Positions 1 through 7,469 of a DNA stretch of 64,000 nucleotides are shown in pieces; positions within the stretch are counted from its first letter, which is position 1, and each line of letters opens with the position of its first letter. The position numbers and the translations under genes are program-made. The notes below the pieces were generated by a model. The model was not told where the DNA came from and did no database searches. It saw only the letters and a list, made by a program, of their open reading frames with translations. Origin of the DNA: a virus. Location of the stretch: the IMG/VR virus record IMGVR_UViG_3300035698_022898, positions 1 through 64,000 of that record; one strand, 5' to 3'.

Positions 1-187
1 CCTCTATCTCTACCAATAATTCTTTTACCTTTGCCTTGAGCGAGAATATGTCATCCCTGGCCCCAGCGCACCAGTTGTCAACCTGCCCAACAAGCCCATT
101 GAGATCATCCCACGGATGGCATTGTGGTGCCATAGACTTGAAGAGTTCCCGCAAGGAATAGACGGCCAAACTACTTTCTGCCTTCAT
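1..187 (-). CDS. Unknown protein, N-terminal part only (runs off window)
   Basis: The first 62 codons are open from an ATG at 187 to the window edge, so the C-terminus is missing. The start follows a weak GGCCGAG ribosome site. The peptide is mixed alpha-helical in character, with a tryptophan/cysteine stretch (DNWCAGARDD) and a lysine/glutamate helix after it. No family is recognised. It lies at the distal end of the leftward early-type gene group. Confidence 0.5.
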   Translation of the reverse strand, partial: MKAESSLAVYSLRELFKSMAPQCHPWDDLNGLVGQVDNWCAGARDDIFSLKAKVKELLVEIE

Positions 188-221
188 CTCGGCCACGCTG
201 TTCCATGTATATCAATCACGA

Positions 222-356
222 TTACACCCCCCACAAATTAAAAAGTACAGCCCAAACAAGTACGAACAGGCCTAAAGTAAATCCTGTTGTGAAGGCTATG
301 ATTAATATTATTCCTATTTCAAAAATCACATAAGCAGTATCGTGGAATTTTTTCAT
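222..356 (-). CDS. Small single-pass or hairpin membrane protein (44 aa)
   Basis: The protein begins MKKFHDTAY and is then almost wholly hydrophobic (residues 10-40, FEIGIILIIAF then GLFVLVWAVLF), long enough for one long or two short membrane segments. The ATG lies one base beyond the stop of the upstream 56-residue gene, so translation is probably coupled. A longer reading in this frame runs into the upstream gene and lacks a ribosome site. Function is unknown. Confidence 0.55.
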   Translation of the reverse strand: MKKFHDTAYVIFEIGIILIIAFTTGFTLGLFVLVWAVLFNLWGV

Positions 357-357
357 G

Positions 358-528
358 TCAGTTCTTTTTTTCAAACAACGGGGCCAAGATGTCGTGAACG
401 TATTCAAGATCAATACATTCCATTTTGTCTGCCATTCGTTTTTCAACTGCAATCATAACTTCCCTGACAGCTTTTTGAGCAGCGCCATACGGAGCACGAA
501 ACTTTTTGTTTTTGAACGAGTGGGACAC
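358..528 (-). CDS. Small unknown protein (56 aa, GTG start)
   Basis: A TAGGAGG ribosome site at 534-540 stands five bases before a GTG start. The product is basic at the N-terminus (SHSFKNKKFRAPYG) and then forms a helix with alternating charge (REVMIAVEKRMADKM). It ends in EKKN just before the next gene. The strong ribosome site is the main evidence that it is real. No family is recognised. Confidence 0.6.
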   Translation of the reverse strand: MSHSFKNKKFRAPYGAAQKAVREVMIAVEKRMADKMECIDLEYVHDILAPLFEKKN

Positions 529-552
529 AGTTTCCTCCTATTTAAGGTTATA

Positions 553-1182
553 TCAAACCTCTTCAATTCGAAGTTCGGAATCTTTAGTAAATATATCTGT
601 TTTAGCACCTATAATTCTGAGATTTGTCAGTCTACTCACAATCTCACTTGTTTTTAGATCATAAAGATCTATTTGAGCTCGAACAGGGTATCTTTTGCTT
701 ACCCAGAAATTGACAGGATCTAAATAAGTTATGATAATTTGGGCGGTGTCTAGGTTTACTGTAAAAGGCATAGGCAACCAGTTGTTTTCTTTTACTTTTA
801 TTTCTTCAGAATGGTTTGTAATTCTTACGGTATACTTAGGCCACAACACTGTCAGGAGTATAATAAGTTCAGTCTCTTCTGATTCTATATCAGAATTCTC
901 GTCTTCGTCTTCTTCTTCATCTTGATGATGCATGTTTTCACCAGAAATAGGCTCCTCCCTCATAAGATCAATCTCGTCTTCATTGAGATCACCCTCTTCG
1001 GTCATGCGATCCATACAACGAAGAACGTCTGCAAGTTCCTTTTCCAACTGGAATTTATTATTATAATCAAAGTTCATATTACCGTGACGCAGAATCTTAC
1101 CTGCGGCTTGTACAGCTTCCCCAAGTTCTTCATTTAAATGGAACATACGCTCCATTTCTGCATCTGATAATTCGTTGTACAT
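553..1182 (-). CDS. MazG-like nucleotide pyrophosphohydrolase domain protein with unknown C-terminal domain
   Basis: Residues 15-62 carry the helical MazG-type signature: an EELGE motif, then about 30 residues later EKELADVL. In this family the acidic residues bind Mg2+ for hydrolysis of NTPs or of (p)ppGpp-like nucleotides. A very acidic linker follows (residues 87-105, mostly D and E). A beta-rich C-terminal domain of about 100 residues is not recognised. An AGGGG ribosome site lies nine bases upstream. The start overlaps the end of the upstream 66-residue gene by about 50 bases, so a later in-frame ATG (1155 or 1146) is possible. A second MazG-like gene lies nearby at 1714-2184. Confidence 0.6.
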   Translation of the reverse strand: MYNELSDAEMERMFHLNEELGEAVQAAGKILRHGNMNFDYNNKFQLEKELADVLRCMDRMTEEGDLNEDEIDLMREEPISGENMHHQDEEEDEDENSDIESEETELIILLTVLWPKYTVRITNHSEEIKVKENNWLPMPFTVNLDTAQIIITYLDPVNFWVSKRYPVRAQIDLYDLKTSEIVSRLTNLRIIGAKTDIFTKDSELRIEEV

Positions 1183-1330
1183 TGTTTTTAGCCCCTATTG
1201 GAATTTTATTGTTTCTATACTCTGGGTAACACCCTGTATTAAATTCATAGGATTTTTCTTCTGTCAACCATCGCCAATCCGGTTCAAACTCTGGCCATGG
1301 AATAGTCCATATTTCATAGATGAAGCTCAT
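1130..1330 (-). CDS. Unknown small protein (66 aa)
   Basis: The protein is rich in aromatic residues (IWTIPWPEFEPDWRWL). Its ATG directly abuts the TGA of the upstream gene, which suggests coupled translation, and its 3' end overlaps the MazG-like gene. No family is recognised. The overlap of about 50 bases is long, so either this stop or the next start may be misread. Confidence 0.45.
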   Translation of the reverse strand: MSFIYEIWTIPWPEFEPDWRWLTEEKSYEFNTGCYPEYRNNKIPIGAKNNVQRIIRCRNGAYVPFK

Positions 1331-1561
1331 TCATCTTCTCCTGCGCTTACGTTTACCGTGAAGTTTGGCAAATAGCTTTCCGTTGATGTATTTTTTGCAG
1401 GGGTTGGAACCAGGTTCTCCGGGGGTAAATGGAGTAGGCCAGGGTTTGTGTAAAACATCCAGATTGTTATACTGGATGCCCACAGTACCATATTCTGAAA
1501 TGGGGGAAATAACTTCTGGTAAAGGAGTAGGCAAAACATAATCTGTTCTGTCTTTTTTCAC
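1331..1561 (-). CDS. Unknown proline-rich small protein with basic tail (76 aa, GTG start)
   Basis: It starts with GTG; an AAGGGG sequence sits about 12 bases upstream, which is a weak signal. The middle is rich in proline and glycine (KPWPTPFTPGEPGSNP). The last ten residues are nearly all lysine and arginine (HGKRKRRRR), which suggests nucleic-acid or membrane contact. An overlapping reading in another frame is less likely because this frame abuts the next ATG. Confidence 0.4.
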   Translation of the reverse strand: MKKDRTDYVLPTPLPEVISPISEYGTVGIQYNNLDVLHKPWPTPFTPGEPGSNPCKKYINGKLFAKLHGKRKRRRR

Positions 1562-1713
1562 GGTAAATTAACCCCTTATGCTTTTTATGCAGTCTCCGCT
1601 GTACGGAAGACACGATATTCGTTAGTCTCATACGTCAGTTCTGTTTTTATGTCGTGAAGATGTACTAAACAACTACATACAAACATAAAATAGCGGAGAA
1701 CGCAAGATATTTT
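1562..1713. other. 152-base gap with a distant inverted repeat
   Basis: No gene with a ribosome site is seen. TCTCCGCT at 1593-1600 is matched by its reverse complement AGCGGAGA at 1692-1699. The arms are 91 bases apart, so a hairpin would have a large loop. The gap separates the two MazG-like genes and may hold a leftward promoter, but no convincing -35/-10 pair was found. Confidence 0.35.
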
Positions 1714-2184
1714 TTAAAATGCCTTTCCGCCATGCATGTGTTCTCGGCCGGCATTGAATATCATTTTAGCCAGGATAGCCTCAGCCACTCTCCAACCTCG
1801 AACTTCGGCACATTGCAGGATACGAATAATTACATCAGCCATTTCTTCCTCAACTCCCGAGAAAGCGGGAATTTTGTCAGACGGCAGGAATCCTTTCCGT
1901 ACGTTTTCCAATGCTTCGGAAAGTTCTGAGTGAATTAGAGCAATTTGTTCCCCGTCATTCCAGGGTTTTTCATAAAACCCTTTTGATTTAGCGTTTGCAT
2001 AGATTTTTCTTTGCACTCTGTGAACTGCTCTCAAGAAAGTTTCGTTCTGTTCTAATTCTCCATGTGCCATTTCTATCTCCCACATAAGGTTACACCCGTC
2101 ACAAATGGGCGGATAGCTGTATGCAATTCTGTGACCTCCACAAATCACACAAGTACAAGGATCCTCAAAATCAACTCCAGCCAT
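1714..2184 (-). CDS. MazG-like nucleotide pyrophosphohydrolase with N-terminal zinc ribbon
   Basis: The N-terminus has two cysteine pairs (CTCVICGG around residues 10-17 and CDGC around 28-31), typical of a zinc ribbon. The second half matches the MazG-like fold: IALIHSELSEALENVRKG, then GVEEEMADVIIRIL about 15 residues later, supplying the ExxE and ExxxD metal ligands. Such phage enzymes hydrolyse NTPs or alarmone-like nucleotides. The gene overlaps the upstream one by 14 bases. Its ribosome site is weak, so it probably depends on coupling. Confidence 0.75.
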   Translation of the reverse strand: MAGVDFEDPCTCVICGGHRIAYSYPPICDGCNLMWEIEMAHGELEQNETFLRAVHRVQRKIYANAKSKGFYEKPWNDGEQIALIHSELSEALENVRKGFLPSDKIPAFSGVEEEMADVIIRILQCAEVRGWRVAEAILAKMIFNAGREHMHGGKAF

Positions 2185-2563
2185 TTGTTTTTTCTATGTC
2201 AGACGTATGTGGAGTAAATTCTTGGATAAACCTGCGTGTTTGTTGGATGTATTCCATTACTTTAGATTTTTTTTCGGGGGGCAGAACTCTAAGTTGAACA
2301 GAGGGGTGTTTGCCGGGTTTAATTACGCATTCGGCTCCTAGAACACTCATTACTTCGGTAGGTATTAAGTGAAACGGTTGTTCTTTATTATGAAGTAAAA
2401 CAATGGTATCGTTGGCAATGTCTCTGTTATCTAGAGTAACTTCAATCATGGCCGGGATTCCGTTTTCTATTCTAGTTGCATCTTTTTTTCCGATACAACA
2501 AGGAAGAGAAATACACATTCTTTTCGTACCTAGAATATTTCCGGGTAGAATTGTATCAATCAT
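2171..2563 (-). CDS. Unknown protein (130 aa)
   Basis: The start MIDTILPG is chosen because GGAGG lies four bases upstream, and because the ATG shares bases with the TAA of the previous gene (TAATG). An in-frame upstream ATG would overlap that gene by about 50 bases. The product is beta-rich in the first 100 residues and ends with a helix (KKSKVMEYIQQTRRFIQEF). No family is recognised. Confidence 0.6.
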   Translation of the reverse strand: MIDTILPGNILGTKRMCISLPCCIGKKDATRIENGIPAMIEVTLDNRDIANDTIVLLHNKEQPFHLIPTEVMSVLGAECVIKPGKHPSVQLRVLPPEKKSKVMEYIQQTRRFIQEFTPHTSDIEKTNGWS

Positions 2564-2886
2564 TATTCCTCCACTTTTGTTGGTTTCTTCTCTTTTTTTG
2601 TTAGGCATATACCACATCTATCTTTCCAAAAAAAACCATGACACATAAAGGAATTATCTACGGCATCCGGGTCTTCTTTTATAAGAGCATACAGTCCGCC
2701 GAATGACAACATACAGGATAGAAAGGATCCTGTTGTGAAGAGGAAAGCACCTATCCAATCACCGGTTGTTGTTTCTGAATATAGAATTTTACCCCATGTT
2801 GTGCCGGCAATTAGGCATAGGAATACACCTAACGAAAATAGGAATACCATAACAATACTAACCTCCAGACGTTCTCGCTTGGTCAC
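2563..2886 (-). CDS. Membrane protein with two transmembrane segments (107 aa, GTG start)
   Basis: A GGAGG site stands six bases before the GTG start. Two hydrophobic stretches are clear, residues 11-30 (VMVFLFSLGVFLCLIAG) and 44-70 (WIGAFLFTTGSFL...GLYALI). A cytoplasm-like tail follows with cysteines (MCHGFFWKDRCGIC) and a lysine-rich end. It is the first gene of the leftward group and lies just behind the leftward promoter. Function is unknown. Confidence 0.7.
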   Translation of the reverse strand: MTKRERLEVSIVMVFLFSLGVFLCLIAGTTWGKILYSETTTGDWIGAFLFTTGSFLSCMLSFGGLYALIKEDPDAVDNSFMCHGFFWKDRCGICLTKKEKKPTKVEE

Positions 2887-2925
2887 GGGCTTCCTCCAAA
2901 AAGTGGTTGTCCCTTCATTTCATAT

Positions 2926-2954
2926 ATAATACAGCACTTTTTTTGATATGTAAA
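2926..2954 (-). promoter_or_regulatory. Leftward sigma-70-type promoter
   Basis: On the minus strand TTTACA (2949-2954) and TATTAT (2926-2931) are separated by exactly 17 bases. Transcription would start near 2919, about 30 bases before the GTG of the membrane protein gene. It stands back to back with the rightward promoter at 2977. Confidence 0.65.
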
Positions 2955-2976
2955 GCAGGTTTTTTATTTTTACCAT

Positions 2977-3005
2977 TTGACAGGCATGAAAAAGGGGTGT
3001 ATAGC
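2977..3005 (+). promoter_or_regulatory. Rightward sigma-70-type promoter for the structural operon
   Basis: TTGACA (2977-2982) and TATAGC (3000-3005) are separated by 17 bases. The start point would be near 3012, giving a very short leader before the AGGAGG site and the ATG at 3025. It is the only good promoter seen ahead of the long run of packaging and head genes. Confidence 0.65.
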
Positions 3006-3024
3006 GTATTTTAGGAGGAATGAT

Positions 3025-3627
3025 ATGAGAGATTCCGAGATGTTCAAACCCGTAGTTACTAAGGGTCATATAGTTACAGGACAACGATTAATCCTATGGG
3101 ATGCTATTCCAGAGTGTTCTGGAGAAAAGTGTAAAATATATGATGAGTGTCCTTATGGTAAATCGGGTAAATGTACCGTACAAACCAAATACCTCACCGC
3201 AGTTTTTGAATCTATACTGGCTGACATAGGTAAGACCATGACTCAGCCCCTTCTGAATAAAATAGCACTACACCTTATGCCGTTGTTTTCCCAATTGATT
3301 CGATTTAAAATGGAAGCATTATCTGTAACCGATGTGTTTTATGCCACGGCCAACGGAGCGTTAAAGCCGCATCCTGTATTCCGGGAGATTCGTGAAATCT
3401 TGAAATCCATTGAAAGTACCCAGAAGAGTATGGGTATGGATGGTGAGTATATGGCAGCTATTGGTGCCATGCGAGGTGGGGAAAAGGGTGGCTGGAAGGA
3501 ACCTTCAACGGATGGTGATCCAGAATACTACGAGCGAATGACTAAAGCGAATACTCAGCCGGATGTGTTCCCCGACGGGCCAGCCACCCATCCTATACGT
3601 TCAAAAAGAAGTGATCAACAGGAATAA
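3025..3627 (+). CDS. terS: Terminase small subunit (P27-like)
   Basis: It lies directly upstream of the large terminase. The central region (LNKIALHLMPLFSQLIRF, then HPVFREIREILKSIESTQ) resembles the helical core and the 'NP-x-R-xLRE' region of P27-type small terminases, which bind DNA and start packaging. The N-terminal part contains a cysteine cluster (CSGEKC, then DECPYGKSGKC) that may bind zinc. AGGAGG lies six bases before the ATG at 3025. A reading from 2977 would begin inside the promoter and is rejected. The family call rests on context plus modest similarity. Confidence 0.65.
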   Translation: MRDSEMFKPVVTKGHIVTGQRLILWDAIPECSGEKCKIYDECPYGKSGKCTVQTKYLTAVFESILADIGKTMTQPLLNKIALHLMPLFSQLIRFKMEALSVTDVFYATANGALKPHPVFREIREILKSIESTQKSMGMDGEYMAAIGAMRGGEKGGWKEPSTDGDPEYYERMTKANTQPDVFPDGPATHPIRSKRSDQQE

Positions 3628-3629
3628 TT

Positions 3630-5453
3630 ATGTCCGAAGAATCCAAAGAAACTAAAATTCCTATATCCGAGTATCGTAAAGGCGGAGAAGGTTTCATTCG
3701 TTGGTGTTCGGATCATGTTTGGATTGCAATCTATCCTGAGGGTTTGGATATTCCTATATGGCACCCTTTAGGGGATCTTCCACCCGAATATGGGGTAATT
3801 TGGGAAGAGCAAAAAGCTATCGGTAGAGCTAGTTTAGAAATGGAAAATGGAAGATTTATCCATAGACTCATTGTATTGTGTTGGATGCGTGGAGAAGGAA
3901 AATCTTTGTTTGCTTGTCTTATACAAATCTGGAAGTTCTTCTGTTGGCCGCGTCAACAAATAGTATTGGGTGCAAACTCAAAAGAACAAACTAAATTCGT
4001 CCATTATGATATTATAAAAGATATTATTTTGAATAGTCCAAAGCTGTTGGCTATTGTCGGTAAAAAGAATATACAAGAAAAAGATATTCGTCTTAAAGAT
4101 AGAAAAGGAAATATAGTATCTCAAATCAGAGCAATTTCTTCATTTTCAGGCATTGTTTCCAACATTACAGGGTACACGTTCTCTGAAATTTTTGATATGA
4201 AGAAGCCTAAGTTCTTCGTTCAGCTTGACGGTTCCATAAGAAACATACCCAATGCAATGGGTGTGATTGACTCCACAGTATCTGCCAAAACTCACATACT
4301 TTACAAACTTTATCAGACCGCCCAGAAAGGGGAAGATCCTTCTCTGTACTTTAGTCATCGTTGCAGTCCTGACGGGGATCCTAAAGATTATTGGAACCCC
4401 CATATGACCAAACAGCAGTTGCTTTCTTATAAAGGAAAGTTTCCTTTTGGAGAATATGAACGATACTTCCTCAACACGTGGTCTGCTGGTTCAAGAACGA
4501 TCTTTACTGAGGAGATGATATCTGCTTCCGAGTATCTGGGTGCAGACGGAGCTATCGGAAATCATGGAACAGTATCTACTGTAGTTAAAGAGTTATTGGA
4601 AGTAGAGAAATCTGAAAAAGATATGATTGAACGTCCTGGATTAGACCCGAAACCCAGAATTGCAACTATGTTCGATTTAAGAAGTAGACTTATGCCCGTT
4701 TCTTCCCGATATGAACTCAGTGACGAGTTCGGAAATGTGTGTGGAATATCCGCGGAAGCTTTACAGGGTCTGGGTGCCCTGTACGACACGGGGTGGGGAA
4801 TTATTGCAGGATTTGACCGTTCTGACCCAATGGCCACATCGCCTTTAGCTAGAACAATGTATTCCGTATTAGCTAAAGGTTTGCCGGGAAGTTTATCAAA
4901 CCCGTATAAGTTTTATGCTTCGGAATCTCCTCCGCAATATATTTATTTTCTTATTCAAATGACATGGTTAAAAGAGAACACGTTGGAGGAGATGAAGAAT
5001 CTTGTTTTAGGTACTACCAATGAATACGACGGAATGGACATGCTTTGCTCAGAAAGATGGGGTATGTGGGACTTACAGAAATGGTGTGAAGGTCAAGCAA
5101 TATCTTTTGAAGTAATTCATCCTACTTATGACAGACAGCGTTCTGCATTCTCAGAGTTGTACAACGCTTTTAAAGGCGGATTATTCAAAGCACCTATTAT
5201 ACCCATTGCAGGTTATAAGAAAGACGATTTGTTCAGAGAGGAATGTTCTGTATTCGATCATGATATAGATAAAAAGTGGTTCGGAAGTCCTGAAAAAGGG
5301 GAGTCCTCAGGTATACAGGACGACTCCGTTTACTCTGTGGGATGGGCTATGTATGGTGGTCGAAATGTGGGCATCGATCAGTTTAGGGTTAGAAAAGCTA
5401 CCCGATTTTTTGGGGCTTTTATACCAAATGAAAGTCTTATAGGAAATTATTAA
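3630..5453 (+). CDS. terL: Terminase large subunit (packaging ATPase/nuclease)
   Basis: At 607 residues it has the normal size. The ATPase Walker A loop is MRGEGKS (residues 86-92), preceded by the hydrophobic strand RLIVLCW. The nuclease half has an acidic motif AGFDRSDP and, near the C-terminus, QDDSVYSVGWA, which matches the final metal-binding aspartates of the RNase H-like nuclease. The enzyme drives DNA into the prohead through the portal and cuts the concatemer. It follows the small subunit after two bases. Confidence 0.85.
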   Translation: MSEESKETKIPISEYRKGGEGFIRWCSDHVWIAIYPEGLDIPIWHPLGDLPPEYGVIWEEQKAIGRASLEMENGRFIHRLIVLCWMRGEGKSLFACLIQIWKFFCWPRQQIVLGANSKEQTKFVHYDIIKDIILNSPKLLAIVGKKNIQEKDIRLKDRKGNIVSQIRAISSFSGIVSNITGYTFSEIFDMKKPKFFVQLDGSIRNIPNAMGVIDSTVSAKTHILYKLYQTAQKGEDPSLYFSHRCSPDGDPKDYWNPHMTKQQLLSYKGKFPFGEYERYFLNTWSAGSRTIFTEEMISASEYLGADGAIGNHGTVSTVVKELLEVEKSEKDMIERPGLDPKPRIATMFDLRSRLMPVSSRYELSDEFGNVCGISAEALQGLGALYDTGWGIIAGFDRSDPMATSPLARTMYSVLAKGLPGSLSNPYKFYASESPPQYIYFLIQMTWLKENTLEEMKNLVLGTTNEYDGMDMLCSERWGMWDLQKWCEGQAISFEVIHPTYDRQRSAFSELYNAFKGGLFKAPIIPIAGYKKDDLFREECSVFDHDIDKKWFGSPEKGESSGIQDDSVYSVGWAMYGGRNVGIDQFRVRKATRFFGAFIPNESLIGNY

Positions 5454-5505
5454 ATACCGAAAAAAAGGGCTTGACATTATACTTAGGGACTGTTATTCCA
5501 CATAT

Positions 5506-7140
5506 ATGGATGAGCCCGAAGCCCGTAAAGAACTGTTGGAATTGAGTGATGAAGCCCTTGCGGGGCTGTCTTTTGCAGTTCCTTACCAGTATGGTACTCC
5601 CTCCGAAAGAAAAGATTCCGACGGTTTTAGACTTTCCACCAACTCATATGCCGATGCACCGATAAATGCTCTCCAAACAGCTTGTTGGGAGAAGTTTAAT
5701 CGAAATCCACAGATCAGCACTTCTGTTCGTGACACAGTGGGCAGACTTACTGGAATGGGTTTTGGAATGTCTTCGGGTGTTCCTGAGGTGCAAGCGTTTA
5801 TTGATGAGCTAGTGGAAGATCCTAGAAACCGTTTGTACACTATGATGTCCAAATTTGTAGCCCGTTCTGAAATCGAAGGGGAGTTGTTTCTCGTTCTTAC
5901 TCTCCATAAAGACGGTTTTATTGAAATTGATTTTAAAGATCCTAGTGATCTTAAAGCAGGTGTTGTTTCTTCCAGATTATCCCCGAATGCGGATACCGGT
6001 ATTATAGTTCACCCCGCCAAGCCGACAATGCCTTTAGTTTACATATTTGGTGGTACTGATATATACGGTAGACCCATTCAGCAGCAGATACCAAGCATAT
6101 ATTGTGCATACTATCCGGAATTGCTTGCTGTTGCCAAGAGAAACTCAAAGTGTAGAGCGGGACTTCTTGGGGACAATCGAAGTAGGTCTCGGAAGTTTAA
6201 AAAGTTGAATGGTTTTTATCGTTTTGTTATTTCCTGGGACAAGAGTTATATTACCACCAGAAACGTATCCCATCTCAGAACAGTTTTGGAATGGCTCCAA
6301 CTCTACGAAGATCTTAAACGATATGAGATTGATCATAAAAAATCTTCGGGTGCTTACGTTTGGACCATTCAAGTTGAGGACCCTGCCACATTTAAAATGT
6401 GGTTAAGTCTTACGGACGATGAACGTCGTAAAACAGGAATTATGGCTAAGCTTACCCCGGGTGGACGTATGGTTCTTCCTCCTGGAATGAAGTTGTTGGC
6501 TGTCAGTCCTCAGCTTCCTAAAATTTCCGATTCAGACACAGATATTTTAGAAATGGCAGTTTCTGGACTTAATCAACCCAGCGATATGGTAACTGGTTCT
6601 AGTAAGGGGACTTTTTCTTCGGTCAAAGCATCCAGAGCCCCTCAGTCTGACCGCATTTCAGATCTACTTGCTTATTTTGAGCGTTTCCTTCGTTATGACT
6701 TCTGGCGTCCGATTATGTTTTTGAAAACTGCAATCGGGGACTTTCCTGAAACCTTTCCGACTCCTGTAGTAGTAAATTTTAAAAAGGGAAAGGGAAAGGA
6801 CGAACTCGGCAATCAAAAGTTCACTCCCCAGATAAAGAAGATCAACAAACCTGCCTGGAAGTGTGTGGACTTCTCTTTTCCTGTTTCAGCAATTACGGAT
6901 TTGGAAGCTGTCGCTCGCGCATTACTAGGAGTCAAGCACGGTTCGGTTGCAGACGTTTTGGGTATTCCCAAAGAAGAAATTGCCAAGAGGCTTGGTTTTT
7001 CCTCTTATGCCTCTCTACGTTTACAAGCTGCCACGGAAGAGGAATTATATCCTCCTTTGATGGCGAACGAAGATAACGAGAGCTTCCAGGAAAAAAGAGA
7101 AGCCGAACCGCCAAAATCGGGAGCCAAAAAAAATGAGTAA
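5506..7140 (+). CDS. Portal protein
   Basis: Its 544 residues, its position after the large terminase, and its pattern fit phage portal proteins. Features include an RDTVGRLTGMGFGM segment near the N-terminus, a long central helix (LRTVLEWLQLYEDLKRYEID) and a later stem/crown region. The protein forms the dodecameric ring at the capsid vertex. The ribosome site is poor: the nearest purine run, TTAGGGAC, is about 15 bases upstream. A TTGACA at 5471-5476 lies just ahead but has a weak -10 (TATTCC). The C-terminus is lysine- and glutamate-rich. Confidence 0.8.
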   Translation: MDEPEARKELLELSDEALAGLSFAVPYQYGTPSERKDSDGFRLSTNSYADAPINALQTACWEKFNRNPQISTSVRDTVGRLTGMGFGMSSGVPEVQAFIDELVEDPRNRLYTMMSKFVARSEIEGELFLVLTLHKDGFIEIDFKDPSDLKAGVVSSRLSPNADTGIIVHPAKPTMPLVYIFGGTDIYGRPIQQQIPSIYCAYYPELLAVAKRNSKCRAGLLGDNRSRSRKFKKLNGFYRFVISWDKSYITTRNVSHLRTVLEWLQLYEDLKRYEIDHKKSSGAYVWTIQVEDPATFKMWLSLTDDERRKTGIMAKLTPGGRMVLPPGMKLLAVSPQLPKISDSDTDILEMAVSGLNQPSDMVTGSSKGTFSSVKASRAPQSDRISDLLAYFERFLRYDFWRPIMFLKTAIGDFPETFPTPVVVNFKKGKGKDELGNQKFTPQIKKINKPAWKCVDFSFPVSAITDLEAVARALLGVKHGSVADVLGIPKEEIAKRLGFSSYASLRLQAATEEELYPPLMANEDNESFQEKREAEPPKSGAKKNE

Positions 7141-7459
7141 TTATACCAGAGGCATCGATCGGGAAGGAAACCCCAATGACGCATATCCTGCGTCCGAGAA
7201 TGTAAATGCTTTGGTTCTTATATCCAACACGGCTCAGTTGATTCCTATTCCCGCATCCGCACAGTTTGTACGGATGGAGGGCACTGTTACGTTTTATGCC
7301 GAATTTGACGGCACCCCCGCTGTACCGGCGGCCAGTACCATCAGCGGTGAGGCTCCTATTATGTTCACCGAACCCAGAACTCTTAAAACGGACACCTACG
7401 ACTCTATCGGCGTGGTTGCTGGAGCCAATGGTACCGTTACGATAGAGTTCTTCGATTAA
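7133..7459 (+). CDS. Unknown virion-module protein (108 aa)
   Basis: It overlaps the end of the portal gene by eight bases. The product is beta-rich and small-residue-rich (TPAVPAASTISGEAP) with no helix-forming stretch, like small capsid or head-fibre proteins. Its place between portal and protease supports a head role, but no family is recognised. Confidence 0.6.
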   Translation: MSNYTRGIDREGNPNDAYPASENVNALVLISNTAQLIPIPASAQFVRMEGTVTFYAEFDGTPAVPAASTISGEAPIMFTEPRTLKTDTYDSIGVVAGANGTVTIEFFD

Positions 7460-7469
7460 GGAGATCGCC

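Noticed and set aside
5471-5499. TTGACA with TATTCC before the portal gene as a promoter
   Set aside because: The -10 has only three matches and the start point would fall at the ATG. It is kept only as a note.
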